A DNA stretch of 64,000 nt from Marivirga lumbricoides (GTDB lineage: Bacteria; Bacteroidota; Bacteroidia; Cytophagales; Cyclobacteriaceae), in contig NZ_BMEC01000001.1 of NCBI RefSeq assembly GCF_014636295.1, positions 310,001 to 374,000 on the forward strand, given 5' to 3'. Below, in pieces: positions 54,687-63,369 of this stretch; within the stretch, counting starts at the first letter, position 1, and each line of letters begins with the position of its first letter. The position numbers were made by a program, and so were the translations under genes. Below the pieces are notes generated by a model. The model was given only the letters and a program-made list of their open reading frames with translations. It did not search any database and had not been told where the DNA came from.

Positions 54687-54956
54687 AAAGAAAAGGCCTA
54701 ATGGATAAAAATGCTTACAATAGAAGCTGTTTGAAGAACTCTTCATTTCTTTCTCAGTCTCTCAATAAAGATACAATAGATGAGCAGAACGCTGAAAATT
54801 CTTTGAAATGGCTTATTTACTCCTTTCTATCACACAAATCATTTTTTCCAAAATCCTGATTTGCAGAATTTTGCAACATGATTGTTTATAGAATCCCCCT
54901 ACCCCGTTTGAAATAAAAAGGAATCAATTATGACATGATTGAATAAATAGAGCCTA

Positions 54957-55010
54957 TTATGTAAGCTTTCCCTTTTTTGAGTTGTCCCAAAAAAGGGAAA
55001 GCTTACATAA
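54957..55010. terminator. Long perfect hairpin between convergent genes
   Basis: A 23-bp perfect stem (54957-54979 with 54988-55010) around the 8-nt loop AGTTGTCC. The left arm ends in a T6 run and the right arm starts with A6. It lies in the 351-base gap between hutG and the serine hydrolase gene. The gap also holds an unconvincing 52-residue frame and nothing else recognised. Confidence 0.7.
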
Positions 55011-55037
55011 ACAGTTCTTTATATTTTCCTTCTAATT

Positions 55038-56342
55038 TTATTGTGTTACCGCTTCAAGTTTTTCTCCACTCTGCGACCAGATCAGTTTACCTGGATCATC
55101 TTCCGATTTTGTGAATTCAATTCCTGATGAGACATCTAATAAAATATTGGGTTCATAGCTTACCAAAGGGACTTTTAGATTCTGTACCTGGAAATACAAT
55201 ATGTTTCCCTTCTCGAAGATAGTAAATGCTAATTCAGGACCTTTTAAGATGTAATTACCTTCGAAATCTTTAAACTCATCAACTATATTTTTCCGAAATG
55301 CGACTAAGGATTTATTGTGCATGATAGCGGAAAAATCTTTTAACACGCTATTTTTCATAGGCACTCTAAACCGATTGATGAAATACATCATCATATTGCC
55401 ATTTTCCGGATTATAATAGTTACGGAACGCATACCCATAATTATTGCCACCATGTCCCCAATAGTCAACACCCTCAACTTTTAGTTTTTGAAGCCCCAGG
55501 CCATAACTTCCTCCTTTAAAGTCAGTCATCTGCTGAAGACTGCTTTTGCTTATCAAGGTTTCTTTTTCGTACAGGTTCTCATAGAATGCAGCCATGTCCT
55601 TCAAAGTGGATGCGATGCTCCCCGCTGAAAAATCATAGTGAGCAAAAAGTTTATAATTGATGCCCTCAAATTGATCGGATTCATTTTTTTCATCAGTTGG
55701 ATGTACCAGATCAGGAATGGTTTTAGAAAGATAAGGATACGTTTTTTCAAGACCACAAGGCTCAAATATTCGTTCTTTTAGCAGGTCGAAATAACTCTTG
55801 TCATTAATTTTTTCGAGTATTTCTCCAAGCAAAATATAGTTGGTATTGGTATAATCAAACTTTCCTATTTTAGCCTCTTGTCTTGGCTTTACATTACTAA
55901 ATACATCTCTTCTGAAAATACTGTCGTGTGGAATATCATAAGCGTACCACTCTTCTTCTCCTCCTACAACTTCTGCAAGTCCTGTTTGATGCCGTAATAA
56001 TTGCTCAATGGTAATATCTGATGCAATATTTTGAATAGGACTTAGAAAGGTGCCAATGGTATCAGATAAATTCAGTGTTCCTTTTTCGATTTCCTGTAAT
56101 ATTAAAACGGCAGTGAAAGTTTTAGTGGCGCTTCCTATGTTGAAAACGACATTGTCATTGTTTTCAAAGTTTATGCGCTGTGCATAAAATTGGTTACCCT
56201 TTTTCAGCAGGATTCCCATTTTAATATTTGTGGCCTTATAATAAGGCTCATACTTGGCTTTAAAATCTTCAAGACCAGCTTTTTGAGCGTTTGTATGTAA
56301 ACAAAATAAAAGTAGTAGAAGTGTTAAAAATGTGTTTTTCAT
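55038..56342 (-). CDS. Secreted serine hydrolase, beta-lactamase/DD-peptidase fold
   Basis: A 434-residue exported protein: signal peptide (MKNTFLTLLLLLFCLHTNAQ) and a class C beta-lactamase-like domain with Ser71-X-X-Lys74 (IGSATKTF), Tyr in FDYTNTNYILLGE and the third motif WGHGGNNYG. These proteins cleave peptides, esters or beta-lactams and sequence does not decide. It is the third gene of the PadR unit, 58 bp after the HAAS-domain gene. Confidence 0.88.
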   Translation of the reverse strand: MKNTFLTLLLLLFCLHTNAQKAGLEDFKAKYEPYYKATNIKMGILLKKGNQFYAQRINFENNDNVVFNIGSATKTFTAVLILQEIEKGTLNLSDTIGTFLSPIQNIASDITIEQLLRHQTGLAEVVGGEEEWYAYDIPHDSIFRRDVFSNVKPRQEAKIGKFDYTNTNYILLGEILEKINDKSYFDLLKERIFEPCGLEKTYPYLSKTIPDLVHPTDEKNESDQFEGINYKLFAHYDFSAGSIASTLKDMAAFYENLYEKETLISKSSLQQMTDFKGGSYGLGLQKLKVEGVDYWGHGGNNYGYAFRNYYNPENGNMMMYFINRFRVPMKNSVLKDFSAIMHNKSLVAFRKNIVDEFKDFEGNYILKGPELAFTIFEKGNILYFQVQNLKVPLVSYEPNILLDVSSGIEFTKSEDDPGKLIWSQSGEKLEAVTQ

Positions 56343-56375
56343 ATCAGTTTTATTATAGTTAAACTTATTACATTG

Positions 56376-56389
56376 TTATACTATGTATT
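56376..56389. promoter_or_regulatory. Candidate second PadR site upstream of the serine hydrolase
   Basis: TTATACTATGTATT shares 11 of 14 positions with CTATACAATGTATC (57348-57361) in the padR promoter, and sits within TACAT/ATGTA arms (56369-56387). It is in the short gap upstream of the serine hydrolase gene. Confidence 0.35.
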
Positions 56390-56400
56390 GGGGTAAAATT

Positions 56401-56988
56401 TTATTTTTTGCGTTTAAGCCGAAGTAAGAGGGTAATGACCATATAAAGAACAATAATGCAGAGAATCATTACTGGAATAAACCAATTTCCTAAAACTTCG
56501 GTGAGACCTAGTTCTTCTGAATTAGCAGGGTTTCTTGTGCCCAGTAGATGGAAATTTCCATTTTTGAAAAATAAACCTACATACTCGGGATTTTTGATTT
56601 TTTCTATGATCGCAAATACAAAACCAAATAGTGTTAAATATAATAGGGCAAAAAATACATACACTACGCTGCTGGAAATATTCAATACCAAAGCTTTAAA
56701 TATGTGTTTCGGGTTAAATGATCTTGTTGCCTGCTCTAGTTTCTTCTGAGCAATCAGAGGCTTTAAAATTTCCTCTGGAGCTCCCAGTTGTTCGGTTACA
56801 TCTACTAAAGATTCGATTTCACTTGACGGAGTTTTATGCATCATACCTTCGTAGATATGGCTGTTTAATTCCATTAGAATTTCTTCCCTATCGGTCTTAT
56901 TTAGTGTGGCCGTAGTTCGTTTAATTCTGGATATATAATCAGCATAAATCTTTTGAGCTGTTTTATTGGTGAATTGTATCGCTTTCAT
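56401..56988 (-). CDS. HAAS-domain (DUF1700-like) membrane protein
   Basis: 195 residues: the N-terminal ~70 (TDREEILMELNSHIYEGMMHKT, LGAPEEILKPLI) form the HAAS helical domain found in proteins encoded next to PadR regulators. The rest contains two membrane segments (VVYVFFALLYLTLFGFVFAI and FIPVMILCIIVLYMVITLLL) and a basic end. Such proteins are thought to act with PadR as membrane sensors. It overlaps padR by 4 nt. Confidence 0.75.
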   Translation of the reverse strand: MKAIQFTNKTAQKIYADYISRIKRTTATLNKTDREEILMELNSHIYEGMMHKTPSSEIESLVDVTEQLGAPEEILKPLIAQKKLEQATRSFNPKHIFKALVLNISSSVVYVFFALLYLTLFGFVFAIIEKIKNPEYVGLFFKNGNFHLLGTRNPANSEELGLTEVLGNWFIPVMILCIIVLYMVITLLLRLKRKK

Positions 56989-57320
56989 TTCGATATTTTT
57001 TTAATTGATTTTTCCAGATCCAACCAAAATGTTCTCATTTGTAATAAGGTTTCTTCTCCCGTTGGTGTTAACACATAATATTTTCTTGGAATACCGGACG
57101 CTTGTTCTACCCATTTAGAAGTAACTAAATTCTCTTTTTTCAACCGATTCATCAGGGGATATAAAGTTCCTTCGGCAATTTCAATTTGTGTATTTTTCTT
57201 TATCTGTTCGATCAGTTCGTAACCATAGTACTCATGATCTTTTAAGACATTCAAAGCAATAAAGGCAAGCGTTCCCTTTTTTACCTGAGATTTCCATTTA
57301 TGTACAAAATCCACATTCAC
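56985..57320 (-). CDS. PadR-family transcriptional regulator
   Basis: A 111-residue winged-helix regulator. The family pattern is clear: KKGTLAFIALNVLKDHEYYGYELIEQIKK, EGTLYPLMNRLKKENLV (wing and recognition helix), RKYYVLTPTGEETL. There is no ATG start; it begins with GTG at 57320 or 57314. The promoter directly overlaps an inverted repeat, so it probably represses itself. It leads an operon with the HAAS protein (overlap 4 nt) and the serine hydrolase. Confidence 0.92.
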   Translation of the reverse strand: MNVDFVHKWKSQVKKGTLAFIALNVLKDHEYYGYELIEQIKKNTQIEIAEGTLYPLMNRLKKENLVTSKWVEQASGIPRKYYVLTPTGEETLLQMRTFWLDLEKSIKKISK

Positions 57321-57324
57321 AAAA

Positions 57325-57355
57325 CAAATGTATAGAAAAGTACATAGCTATACAA
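57325..57355 (-). promoter_or_regulatory. padR promoter with overlapping PadR operator
   Basis: On the minus strand TTG (57355-57353), a 20-nt spacer and TACATTTG (57332-57325) give a Bacteroidota promoter. Within it lies the inverted repeat TGTATAG (57329-57335)/CTATACA (57348-57354), spaced by 12 nt. A repressor bound here would block RNA polymerase. The start site would fall at or next to the GTG start codon, so the transcript is nearly leaderless. Confidence 0.65.
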
Positions 57356-57553
57356 TGTATCTGCGTAAAAGTTTTATTCTCGTTAAAAATTTAATTGTTA
57401 ACAATATTCTCCGGCATTATTTATAAGGACCCCGCGTATGCGTTAAACCGCCTACATACCCACTGAGACAAAGCTTGCTAAGAGGCCACAATTTGCAGAA
57501 ACCATTTTCCGCTTATGTTTATACCCACTATTGGCTGTAGTGTTTTTTATTTT

Positions 57554-58021
57554 TCAGTCCCATATCTCCGGACGATTAATTTTCATTGCTCTTAAATACG
57601 AAAGGAATTGTCCTGCGTGAACAGCTTCATGATATCCTATCCGTAATAAATATTTTCCAAGGATTTTCTTATCTCCATTTCCGGGGTGAACAATTTCCGT
57701 TTCACTTAATTCCATATCCGAAAATTGTCGAACGCTTTCTAAAAATGCATTTCTATAAGGTTCAGCAAATTCAAGTTCATCAGCAACGCTAATGAAAGGT
57801 CGATTTCTCCAAGGCGTACGATAATTTGTCATACTACCATTATTGATTATTATATTCCATCCATAATCGGCTTCCAAAACGTGCCTAACCATTTCTATGG
57901 CACTCATTGCTTTTTCGTCAGGCTTCCAACTATAACAGCTCTCAGGAAGTGCATTCCAAAGTTTTACACTTCTTCTCCTAATGTCTGTAAAATTTAAAAT
58001 TATGAGTTCAGATTGAGTCAT
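57554..58021 (-). CDS. DinB-family metal-binding protein
   Basis: A 155-residue four-helix protein of the DinB/DUF664 superfamily. The likely metal-binding His are in RHVLEADYGW (about 47) and YHEAVHAGQFLSYLR (two His near the end). Members use thiols (bacillithiol or similar) in transferase reactions, but most are uncharacterised. It is an isolated gene between the PadR unit and the sugar-hydrolase genes. Confidence 0.87.
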   Translation of the reverse strand: MTQSELIILNFTDIRRRSVKLWNALPESCYSWKPDEKAMSAIEMVRHVLEADYGWNIIINNGSMTNYRTPWRNRPFISVADELEFAEPYRNAFLESVRQFSDMELSETEIVHPGNGDKKILGKYLLRIGYHEAVHAGQFLSYLRAMKINRPEIWD

Positions 58022-58258
58022 TTTCTTTGTTTTTGAGAATATCGTTTTACATTACCGCCAACCGAATAAAGTAACCCTTAGTGTGTTTTATCGCATTATA
58101 TTCTTAAAATATCGTTTTTCTCAATAGCGGGCTCTTCGTTAGGAGAGTAAATAGAGGCTTCTATCAGACTTTCAAGCTTCAAATGCCTTAAGAATGCTGG
58201 CAATTTGTTGAGGAGAAATTATAGGCTAATTATTTCATCTGATTAGCTTTCAAAGCGC

Positions 58259-59344
58259 TTACTCAAATTCTTTACTTAGCTTAACAAATACTTTCTTCTG
58301 CTCATTAGTCAGATCGTCCGCTGTGAAAACAGACATTCCTTTTGCTCCTTTTTCCCTTGCTAAACGAATCGCCTGCTCAAGATCTGAAGGGCTTCGCAAG
58401 GCCGGGCTGTACAGACCCGCAATTATTGGGAAGTCTACATCCCTTACTCCTTGTTCGGTTGCAAAACCAATCCAGTTGATGTTCTGACGGTAAAAGTTCT
58501 GGTACAACATAGGAAAAGCCATATCCAGATGCCAATCATCCCAGGCTTGCCTTACCATCTGACGCGACATTTCCGGAAATGGGAAAACCGCGGCAGTCAT
58601 TTTATGTCCACTTTCATGCGCTACTTCCACTAACTCATTCACCAAAGTTGTAACAGCATTTAATCTATACTGTCGCCATTCCGTGCTCAGTTCCGGATTT
58701 TCAAACTCTATAGGATCAACGCCAAATAGCTCTTTGTATCCCTCGCGGGCAATAGGGTGATACCCATAATCATATTCGGGCATTTCATGATCCTGTACCA
58801 GGCCATATTTAGGCTGTAAATCTGCTCCTAAAATAACATCTACATAACGTACATAATCTAAATGAATAGAGGCCAAACCTTCTATTTTAGCAAGCTCCCG
58901 CACATTATTCTTTATATATTCTCTTGCTTCAGGGTGGAATGGGCTCAACCACTGGTAATAATCAACATAGGCTCTGTATTCCAGGGAATTTTCCCCTAAC
59001 CTGTTCACTGCATACCAATCAGAATGTTGATTTGCAACTGTATCATTCGGCCGATTGAGCGTCCACATCCATGCATGGACCTTAATGTTTTTTTGCTTTG
59101 CCAGTGGTACAATCTGCTTTAGTACCTCAGCATTTCCTCCTATTAAAGCTTCTGTGATACCCAGGGAATCATAATATTGAAATTTCTTTTCCCACTCCTC
59201 TTTAACAAACTTATCGCTTGCATGTGCCCAGGTGGCAAAGATGAAATCATTCTTTATCTCCTCCTCTTGAGGTTTGTTTTTTTCTTTAACAGAATTACAT
59301 GCCATGCAGGCAAATAGGAAATAAAATATCAGGTTATTTTTCAT
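58259..59344 (-). CDS. Lipoprotein with glycoside hydrolase-like GHL10 domain
   Basis: A 361-residue lipoprotein (MKNNLIFYFLFACMAC, lipobox FACMAC, acidic linker KEKNKPQEEE) with a GHL10/DUF187-type TIM barrel: AWMWTLNRPND, YQWLSPFHPEAREYI, LASIHLDYVRYVD and MAFPMLYQNFY. The family is linked to glycan hydrolysis, with an Asp in HLDYVRY at the usual catalytic place. It overlaps the CBM9-like gene by 11 nt, so the two form an operon and act at the same surface. Confidence 0.85.
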   Translation of the reverse strand: MKNNLIFYFLFACMACNSVKEKNKPQEEEIKNDFIFATWAHASDKFVKEEWEKKFQYYDSLGITEALIGGNAEVLKQIVPLAKQKNIKVHAWMWTLNRPNDTVANQHSDWYAVNRLGENSLEYRAYVDYYQWLSPFHPEAREYIKNNVRELAKIEGLASIHLDYVRYVDVILGADLQPKYGLVQDHEMPEYDYGYHPIAREGYKELFGVDPIEFENPELSTEWRQYRLNAVTTLVNELVEVAHESGHKMTAAVFPFPEMSRQMVRQAWDDWHLDMAFPMLYQNFYRQNINWIGFATEQGVRDVDFPIIAGLYSPALRSPSDLEQAIRLAREKGAKGMSVFTADDLTNEQKKVFVKLSKEFE

Positions 59345-60437
59345 TAGTTAATTTTATTTTACCACTTTCATTAATGATATAAGCTTGCTCAGAATCAGGA
59401 AAGTTTACCTTGTATTCAAACCCGAAATTAGTCTTGTAGAAAGTAGCTTCTAACGTATCATTTGATGAGTATTTTACATTCAGTCCCTTTGAGTTTTCAG
59501 TAGCTTCCAATAATTCCTTCAATTGCCCGGACTTTGTTTGTCTGAACAGTGCAAAAGTGACCTGTTTAAAAATTTCATTTTTGCTTTCATTGAACGACTT
59601 CTCCGCCAAGCTTGAATCTTCTGTAAACTGAATAAAACCCCACTTCTCAGGTTCATGCATATTAATTACTTTCTGATTGCTCCAGACCCAATTATATTCC
59701 GGCAGAAAATTACCTTTTTTATCTTTCTTTCTCACATACCTATCATTTACTAAGTCATAATCCCATTCCACGCGAGAAAAATTAATACGCCATTGCTCCC
59801 CCTCTTTGGGTAATGTTTTAGGATCATTCTTTAACTCAATTAAGGCTTTCATAGGAATTGCCATTTCTACCGTCCAGAGAGAATCTATATCCGAGTGGTC
59901 ATTTAAACTACCTTCAATGTGTACAGCCGTTTTAAGACTATCTAAATTCCAGTGATTATTGGCTTTACCTCCATCACGATAGGGCCTATCGAGCAGCAAA
60001 TCCCAAACAGTACCCAAACTGTTGATTTCTATCTCTCCATAGTTGTAGGTGCTACCTGAGGGTGAGATGAACACTTCAAAATCATTGTTATAGAAAATGA
60101 TGGTATCTCGCTGTTTTAAATCTCCCCAAATGTGTGGTTCTTCCATTTCAGCATACACATACAGGAAATTGTCATCCCAAAGCATTTTCACTTGGGTATT
60201 ATACCGGGGAGTTTTTACTCCTTCAATATCAATAAAAGAGTCTGTAAAGTCTGCATTCTGCCAGGCTGATTCATTGGCAAACCCATCAATTGTTAAGGAT
60301 TCAGCTTTAGCTACAATATATTTTTTGGGTTGAACTATTTCAGTGCTTACGTCTACTACTAAATTAGCGTTAACAGGATTTTCAGACTGACAAGAAATAA
60401 AAAAAGAGAGTAATAATAAAGGAAATAATAATTTCAT
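59334..60437 (-). CDS. Lipoprotein with CBM9-like domain
   Basis: About 367 residues: lipoprotein signal MKLLFPLLLLSFFISC, then a CBM9-like carbohydrate-binding fold (LTIDGFANESAWQNADFTDSF, LYVYAEMEEPHIWGDL, DFEVFISPSGSTYNYGEIEIN, WTVEMAIPMKAL). It would bind sugar at the cell surface. The longest frame starts at 60503, but the ATG at 60437 puts the lipobox at the expected place. The last 11 nt overlap the GHL10 gene, so they are one operon. Confidence 0.85.
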   Translation of the reverse strand: MKLLFPLLLLSFFISCQSENPVNANLVVDVSTEIVQPKKYIVAKAESLTIDGFANESAWQNADFTDSFIDIEGVKTPRYNTQVKMLWDDNFLYVYAEMEEPHIWGDLKQRDTIIFYNNDFEVFISPSGSTYNYGEIEINSLGTVWDLLLDRPYRDGGKANNHWNLDSLKTAVHIEGSLNDHSDIDSLWTVEMAIPMKALIELKNDPKTLPKEGEQWRINFSRVEWDYDLVNDRYVRKKDKKGNFLPEYNWVWSNQKVINMHEPEKWGFIQFTEDSSLAEKSFNESKNEIFKQVTFALFRQTKSGQLKELLEATENSKGLNVKYSSNDTLEATFYKTNFGFEYKVNFPDSEQAYIINESGKIKLTNEK

Positions 60438-60646
60438 TAATTGCTGTTTAAAATTACTATTGAAAGAACTTTCAGAAATAACCCCTGTTTGCTCCGTCAA
60501 CAATTATGACTTTACTGGAAATTAAAAATAGGAAAGTAAATTGATAAGTGCACAGAACAAAAAGAGAAATGGATTAAATAAGCCATTTCTCTATTCAGGA
60601 GAAAACAGAATATCAATTTTGAATGGATTTACCTTTCATTACTTCA

Positions 60647-61030
60647 TTACTTTTTGATTACCTCTCCTATCTTGATAAAGTAGATGCCACTATTTAAATC
60701 ACTTATATCCAGAGTGTGTTTAAGATCCTTAATGAAAGAAGTATAGACTAGTGCACCAACATTATTAACTATAGTAATTTTATTATTCAATCTTACAGAC
60801 TCAATTATAAATACTCCTTTTGAAGGGTTGGGATAAATATTAATCGCATTACTTTCTTGATTGCGCACACTTGTAATCAATGAATATTGTGCTTTTAATG
60901 TAACATCTCTGGTAATATTACTAAAATCCAAATCCCAACCTGTAAAGGTGTACCCCTGTCTTGTTGGATCAGTCGGATGTGTCGCTGACTTTTCGTATGC
61001 CACTATTTCAGTCTTCAAATATTCATTCAT
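60647..61030 (-). pseudogene. Remnant of a T9SS cargo protein: Flg_new repeat plus sorting domain
   Basis: A 127-residue frame: residues about 20-50 match a Listeria-Bacteroides (Flg_new/InlB B) repeat (PTRQGYTFTGWDLDFSNIT), and 62-127 a T9SS type A sorting domain (INIYPNPSKGVFIIES, ISDLNSGIYFIKIG). There is no signal peptide, and an in-frame TAA lies 15 nt before the ATG, so the protein could not be exported. I infer the 3' end of a larger surface-protein gene that lost its 5' part. Confidence 0.75.
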
Positions 61031-61112
61031 ATAAATATATTGTTATAATACGGTTATTTTAAATAAAAATATTTAAAATATTTTCCTAAGATAAAACGAT
61101 TGCATATATTAC

Positions 61113-61147
61113 AAATACAATTATAACAAAAGGATGTAATTGTATTT
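61113..61147. promoter_or_regulatory. Inverted repeat in the GH30 upstream region
   Basis: AAATACAATTA (61113-61123) and TAATTGTATTT (61137-61147) form a perfect 11-bp inverted repeat around 13 nt, 32 nt before the GH30 start codon. It may be a regulator's operator. Confidence 0.4.
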
Positions 61148-61178
61148 CTATTTCAACAAAAACCCAAAAAACAATGTC

Positions 61179-63101
61179 ATGAAAAACAATAACAAATTAT
61201 TACTAATAGTACTCTTTGTACTTCTTGCGCTACCATATTGGGTAAGCGCTCAGACAGCCGGTATTTACATTGACAATACAGACCAAACCATTAGAGGCTT
61301 TGGAGGAATGAATTTCCCACGTTGGATTGATGATTTGTCCCAGGATCAGGCAGAGAAAGCATTTGGAAATGGGTATGGCCAGATAGGCCTGTCAATTTTA
61401 AGAATTAGTGTAGCGCCAAACAGTTCTTCGTGGGCGCTAGAAGTACCCACAGCACAAAGAGCCAGAAGTCTTGGAGCGATTGTATTTGCTACACCATGGT
61501 CCCCGCCCGCATCGATGAAGTCAAACGGAAGTACAACAGGAGGCACCCTGAATCCCTCTTCCTATCAAGCTTATGCCAACCATTTGCGCGACTTCACCAA
61601 TTACATGTCTACTAATGGGGTACCGCTGTACGCTATCTCTGTTCAAAATGAACCTGACTTTGTTCCTAATTATGAATCTTGCGGATGGAGTGCATCTCAA
61701 ATCAGGACTTTTTTAGACAACAATGCTTCTGTTATTCCTACAAGAGTGATGGCTCCTGAGACGGTTCACTTTAATGCGAACTATATGAATACTATTTCAG
61801 GATCCCAACAGGTAGATATTTTAGCTAATCATGCGTATGGAGGTACAGCAACACGTGCCAATTCGACTAAAGAGCAGTGGATGACCGAGCATTACGCTCC
61901 CAATAGTAATAGCAACAGTGCCAACAATTGGCCAGAAGCACTTGAAGCAGGTAAGGAAATTCACGACTATATGATCAATGGTTATAATGCCTATATATGG
62001 TGGTACATCAGAAGAAGTTATGGTTTAATTACTGAAAACGGAAGTGTTTCAAAGAGAGGCTTTGTGATGAGTCACTTTGCAAAATTTGTACGCCCTGGTT
62101 TTGTAAGAGTGAGAGCACAGGCAGACCCGACCCCGGGAGTAAGCATAAGTGCCTACAAAGATGGAAACACATTAGTGTTAGTAGCGATTAATCAAAACTC
62201 CTCATCACGGAATATTACTTTCAATTTTTCAGGATACAACGTAAGCAATATAACTAAGTGGGAAACAACGGGAACAGTAGGCAATAACATAGCAGAAGTA
62301 GGGAATTACGCAGGTGGTTCTACACTAACTAATTCTTTAACAGGATATAGTATTACCACATTTCGGGGAACGATAAATGGTTCCGGAGGAGGCGGTGGTG
62401 GCATCAGTGGTTACTACCAATTGCAAAACCGTAACACAGGGCTTTTTCTGGATGGTTTAGGAAGAACTACAGATGGTGCAGCATGTGGACAATACGCTAA
62501 TACCTCCAGCGTAAATGCTCAATGGGAAGTGATAGATGTTGGAAATGGCTATTATCAAATTCAAAACCGCGGCACAGGGCTATTCCTTGATGGACTGGGA
62601 AGAACAACCAATGGAGATGATGTAGGCCAATATGCCAATACCTCTAATGAGAATTCTCATTGGTCAATTGAACAATATGAGGGTATATACTACCAGGTTC
62701 AAAACCGAGTTACAGGACTATTTCTAGATGGATTGGGAAATACTTCAAATGCATCAGCCTGCGGTCAGTGGGCTAATACTACTCACCCCAATTCACAGTG
62801 GCAGTTGGTTAGCGTAGCCGCAGCCAGCAGAATCAGTAATGTAGAAAGTGCTTCCAGTCTGGCTAATAAAGATATTGTTATCTATCCTAACCCCGCCTCA
62901 ACGGTTCTTAACATAGACATAAATGAATTTGAGGAACCAGTAAAAGCACGTATTTTCAATTCTTCAGGCCAAGTGGTTCTCGTTACAGAACTTCAGGGCA
63001 ATAAAAATGAAATAGCTATTCAAGGAATTAATAAAGGCATTTACTTCCTGGAGCTTGATACACCATCAGGTGTAAATCGCTCGAAGTTAATTATAGAGTA
63101 A
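61179..63101 (+). CDS. Secreted GH30 glucuronoxylanase with CBM13-like repeats and T9SS sorting domain
   Basis: About 640 residues. A signal peptide (MKNNNKLLLIVLFVLLAL, cleavage after VSAQ) precedes a GH30 barrel with the acid/base Glu at about 158 (SVQNEPDF) and nucleophile Glu at about 237 (WMTEHYAP). The YIWWYIRRSYGLI block, with Arg at 278-279, matches subfamily 8 glucuronoxylanases, where Arg binds the 4-O-methylglucuronic side group of xylan. A Gly linker, three CBM13-type sugar-binding repeats (about 411-545) and a T9SS sorting domain (from about 565) follow. I choose ATG 61179 over 61140 because it fits the signal peptide. Confidence 0.93.
   Translation: MKNNNKLLLIVLFVLLALPYWVSAQTAGIYIDNTDQTIRGFGGMNFPRWIDDLSQDQAEKAFGNGYGQIGLSILRISVAPNSSSWALEVPTAQRARSLGAIVFATPWSPPASMKSNGSTTGGTLNPSSYQAYANHLRDFTNYMSTNGVPLYAISVQNEPDFVPNYESCGWSASQIRTFLDNNASVIPTRVMAPETVHFNANYMNTISGSQQVDILANHAYGGTATRANSTKEQWMTEHYAPNSNSNSANNWPEALEAGKEIHDYMINGYNAYIWWYIRRSYGLITENGSVSKRGFVMSHFAKFVRPGFVRVRAQADPTPGVSISAYKDGNTLVLVAINQNSSSRNITFNFSGYNVSNITKWETTGTVGNNIAEVGNYAGGSTLTNSLTGYSITTFRGTINGSGGGGGGISGYYQLQNRNTGLFLDGLGRTTDGAACGQYANTSSVNAQWEVIDVGNGYYQIQNRGTGLFLDGLGRTTNGDDVGQYANTSNENSHWSIEQYEGIYYQVQNRVTGLFLDGLGNTSNASACGQWANTTHPNSQWQLVSVAAASRISNVESASSLANKDIVIYPNPASTVLNIDINEFEEPVKARIFNSSGQVVLVTELQGNKNEIAIQGINKGIYFLELDTPSGVNRSKLIIE
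62412..62825 (+). repeat. Three tandem 46-residue CBM13-like repeats
   Basis: YYQLQNRNTGLFLDGLGRT, YYQIQNRGTGLFLDGLGRT and YYQVQNRVTGLFLDGLGNT recur at 138-nt spacing (62412, 62550, 62688) within the GH30 gene. Each ends near a Gln/His-Trp motif (QWEV, HWSI, QWQL) typical of ricin B-type folds. Confidence 0.9.
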
Positions 63102-63115
63102 ATTAATCATTAATA

Positions 63116-63158
63116 AAATGAAGCCGGATTGCTTAAATAAGTTAGTCTGGCTTCATTT
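63116..63158 (+). terminator. Hairpin terminator of the GH30 gene
   Basis: AAATGAAGCC (63116-63125) pairs with GGCTTCATTT (63149-63158), with T-rich sequence following, about 15 nt after the stop codon. The rest of the 268-bp gap shows nothing. Confidence 0.7.
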
Positions 63159-63369
63159 ATTCTTCATATACTCTAGTTTTCAGCCCTACCAGTCCTTTCC
63201 ATCAACCCACTTTTGAAAGAACAACTCTCGCAGGTATCTAAAGATTGTTCAGCTCACCTAAGTTTCAAATAGCCACTTCACTTACAACTGATGCACTATC
63301 CTGAACAGGATGTTTCAGGATTAAGTAAATTCCTTATCTTTGCACTTTCATTTTTAAAACCCGCATTTA

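Noticed and set aside
54701-54859. 52-residue plus-strand frame after hutG
   Set aside because: No domain, no hydrophobic pattern or signal peptide, low-complexity Ser/Lys/Asn composition, and it lies in a gap dominated by a hairpin.
60438-60503. Upstream start of the CBM9-like protein
   Set aside because: The extra 22 residues are not a signal peptide; the lipobox fits the ATG at 60437.
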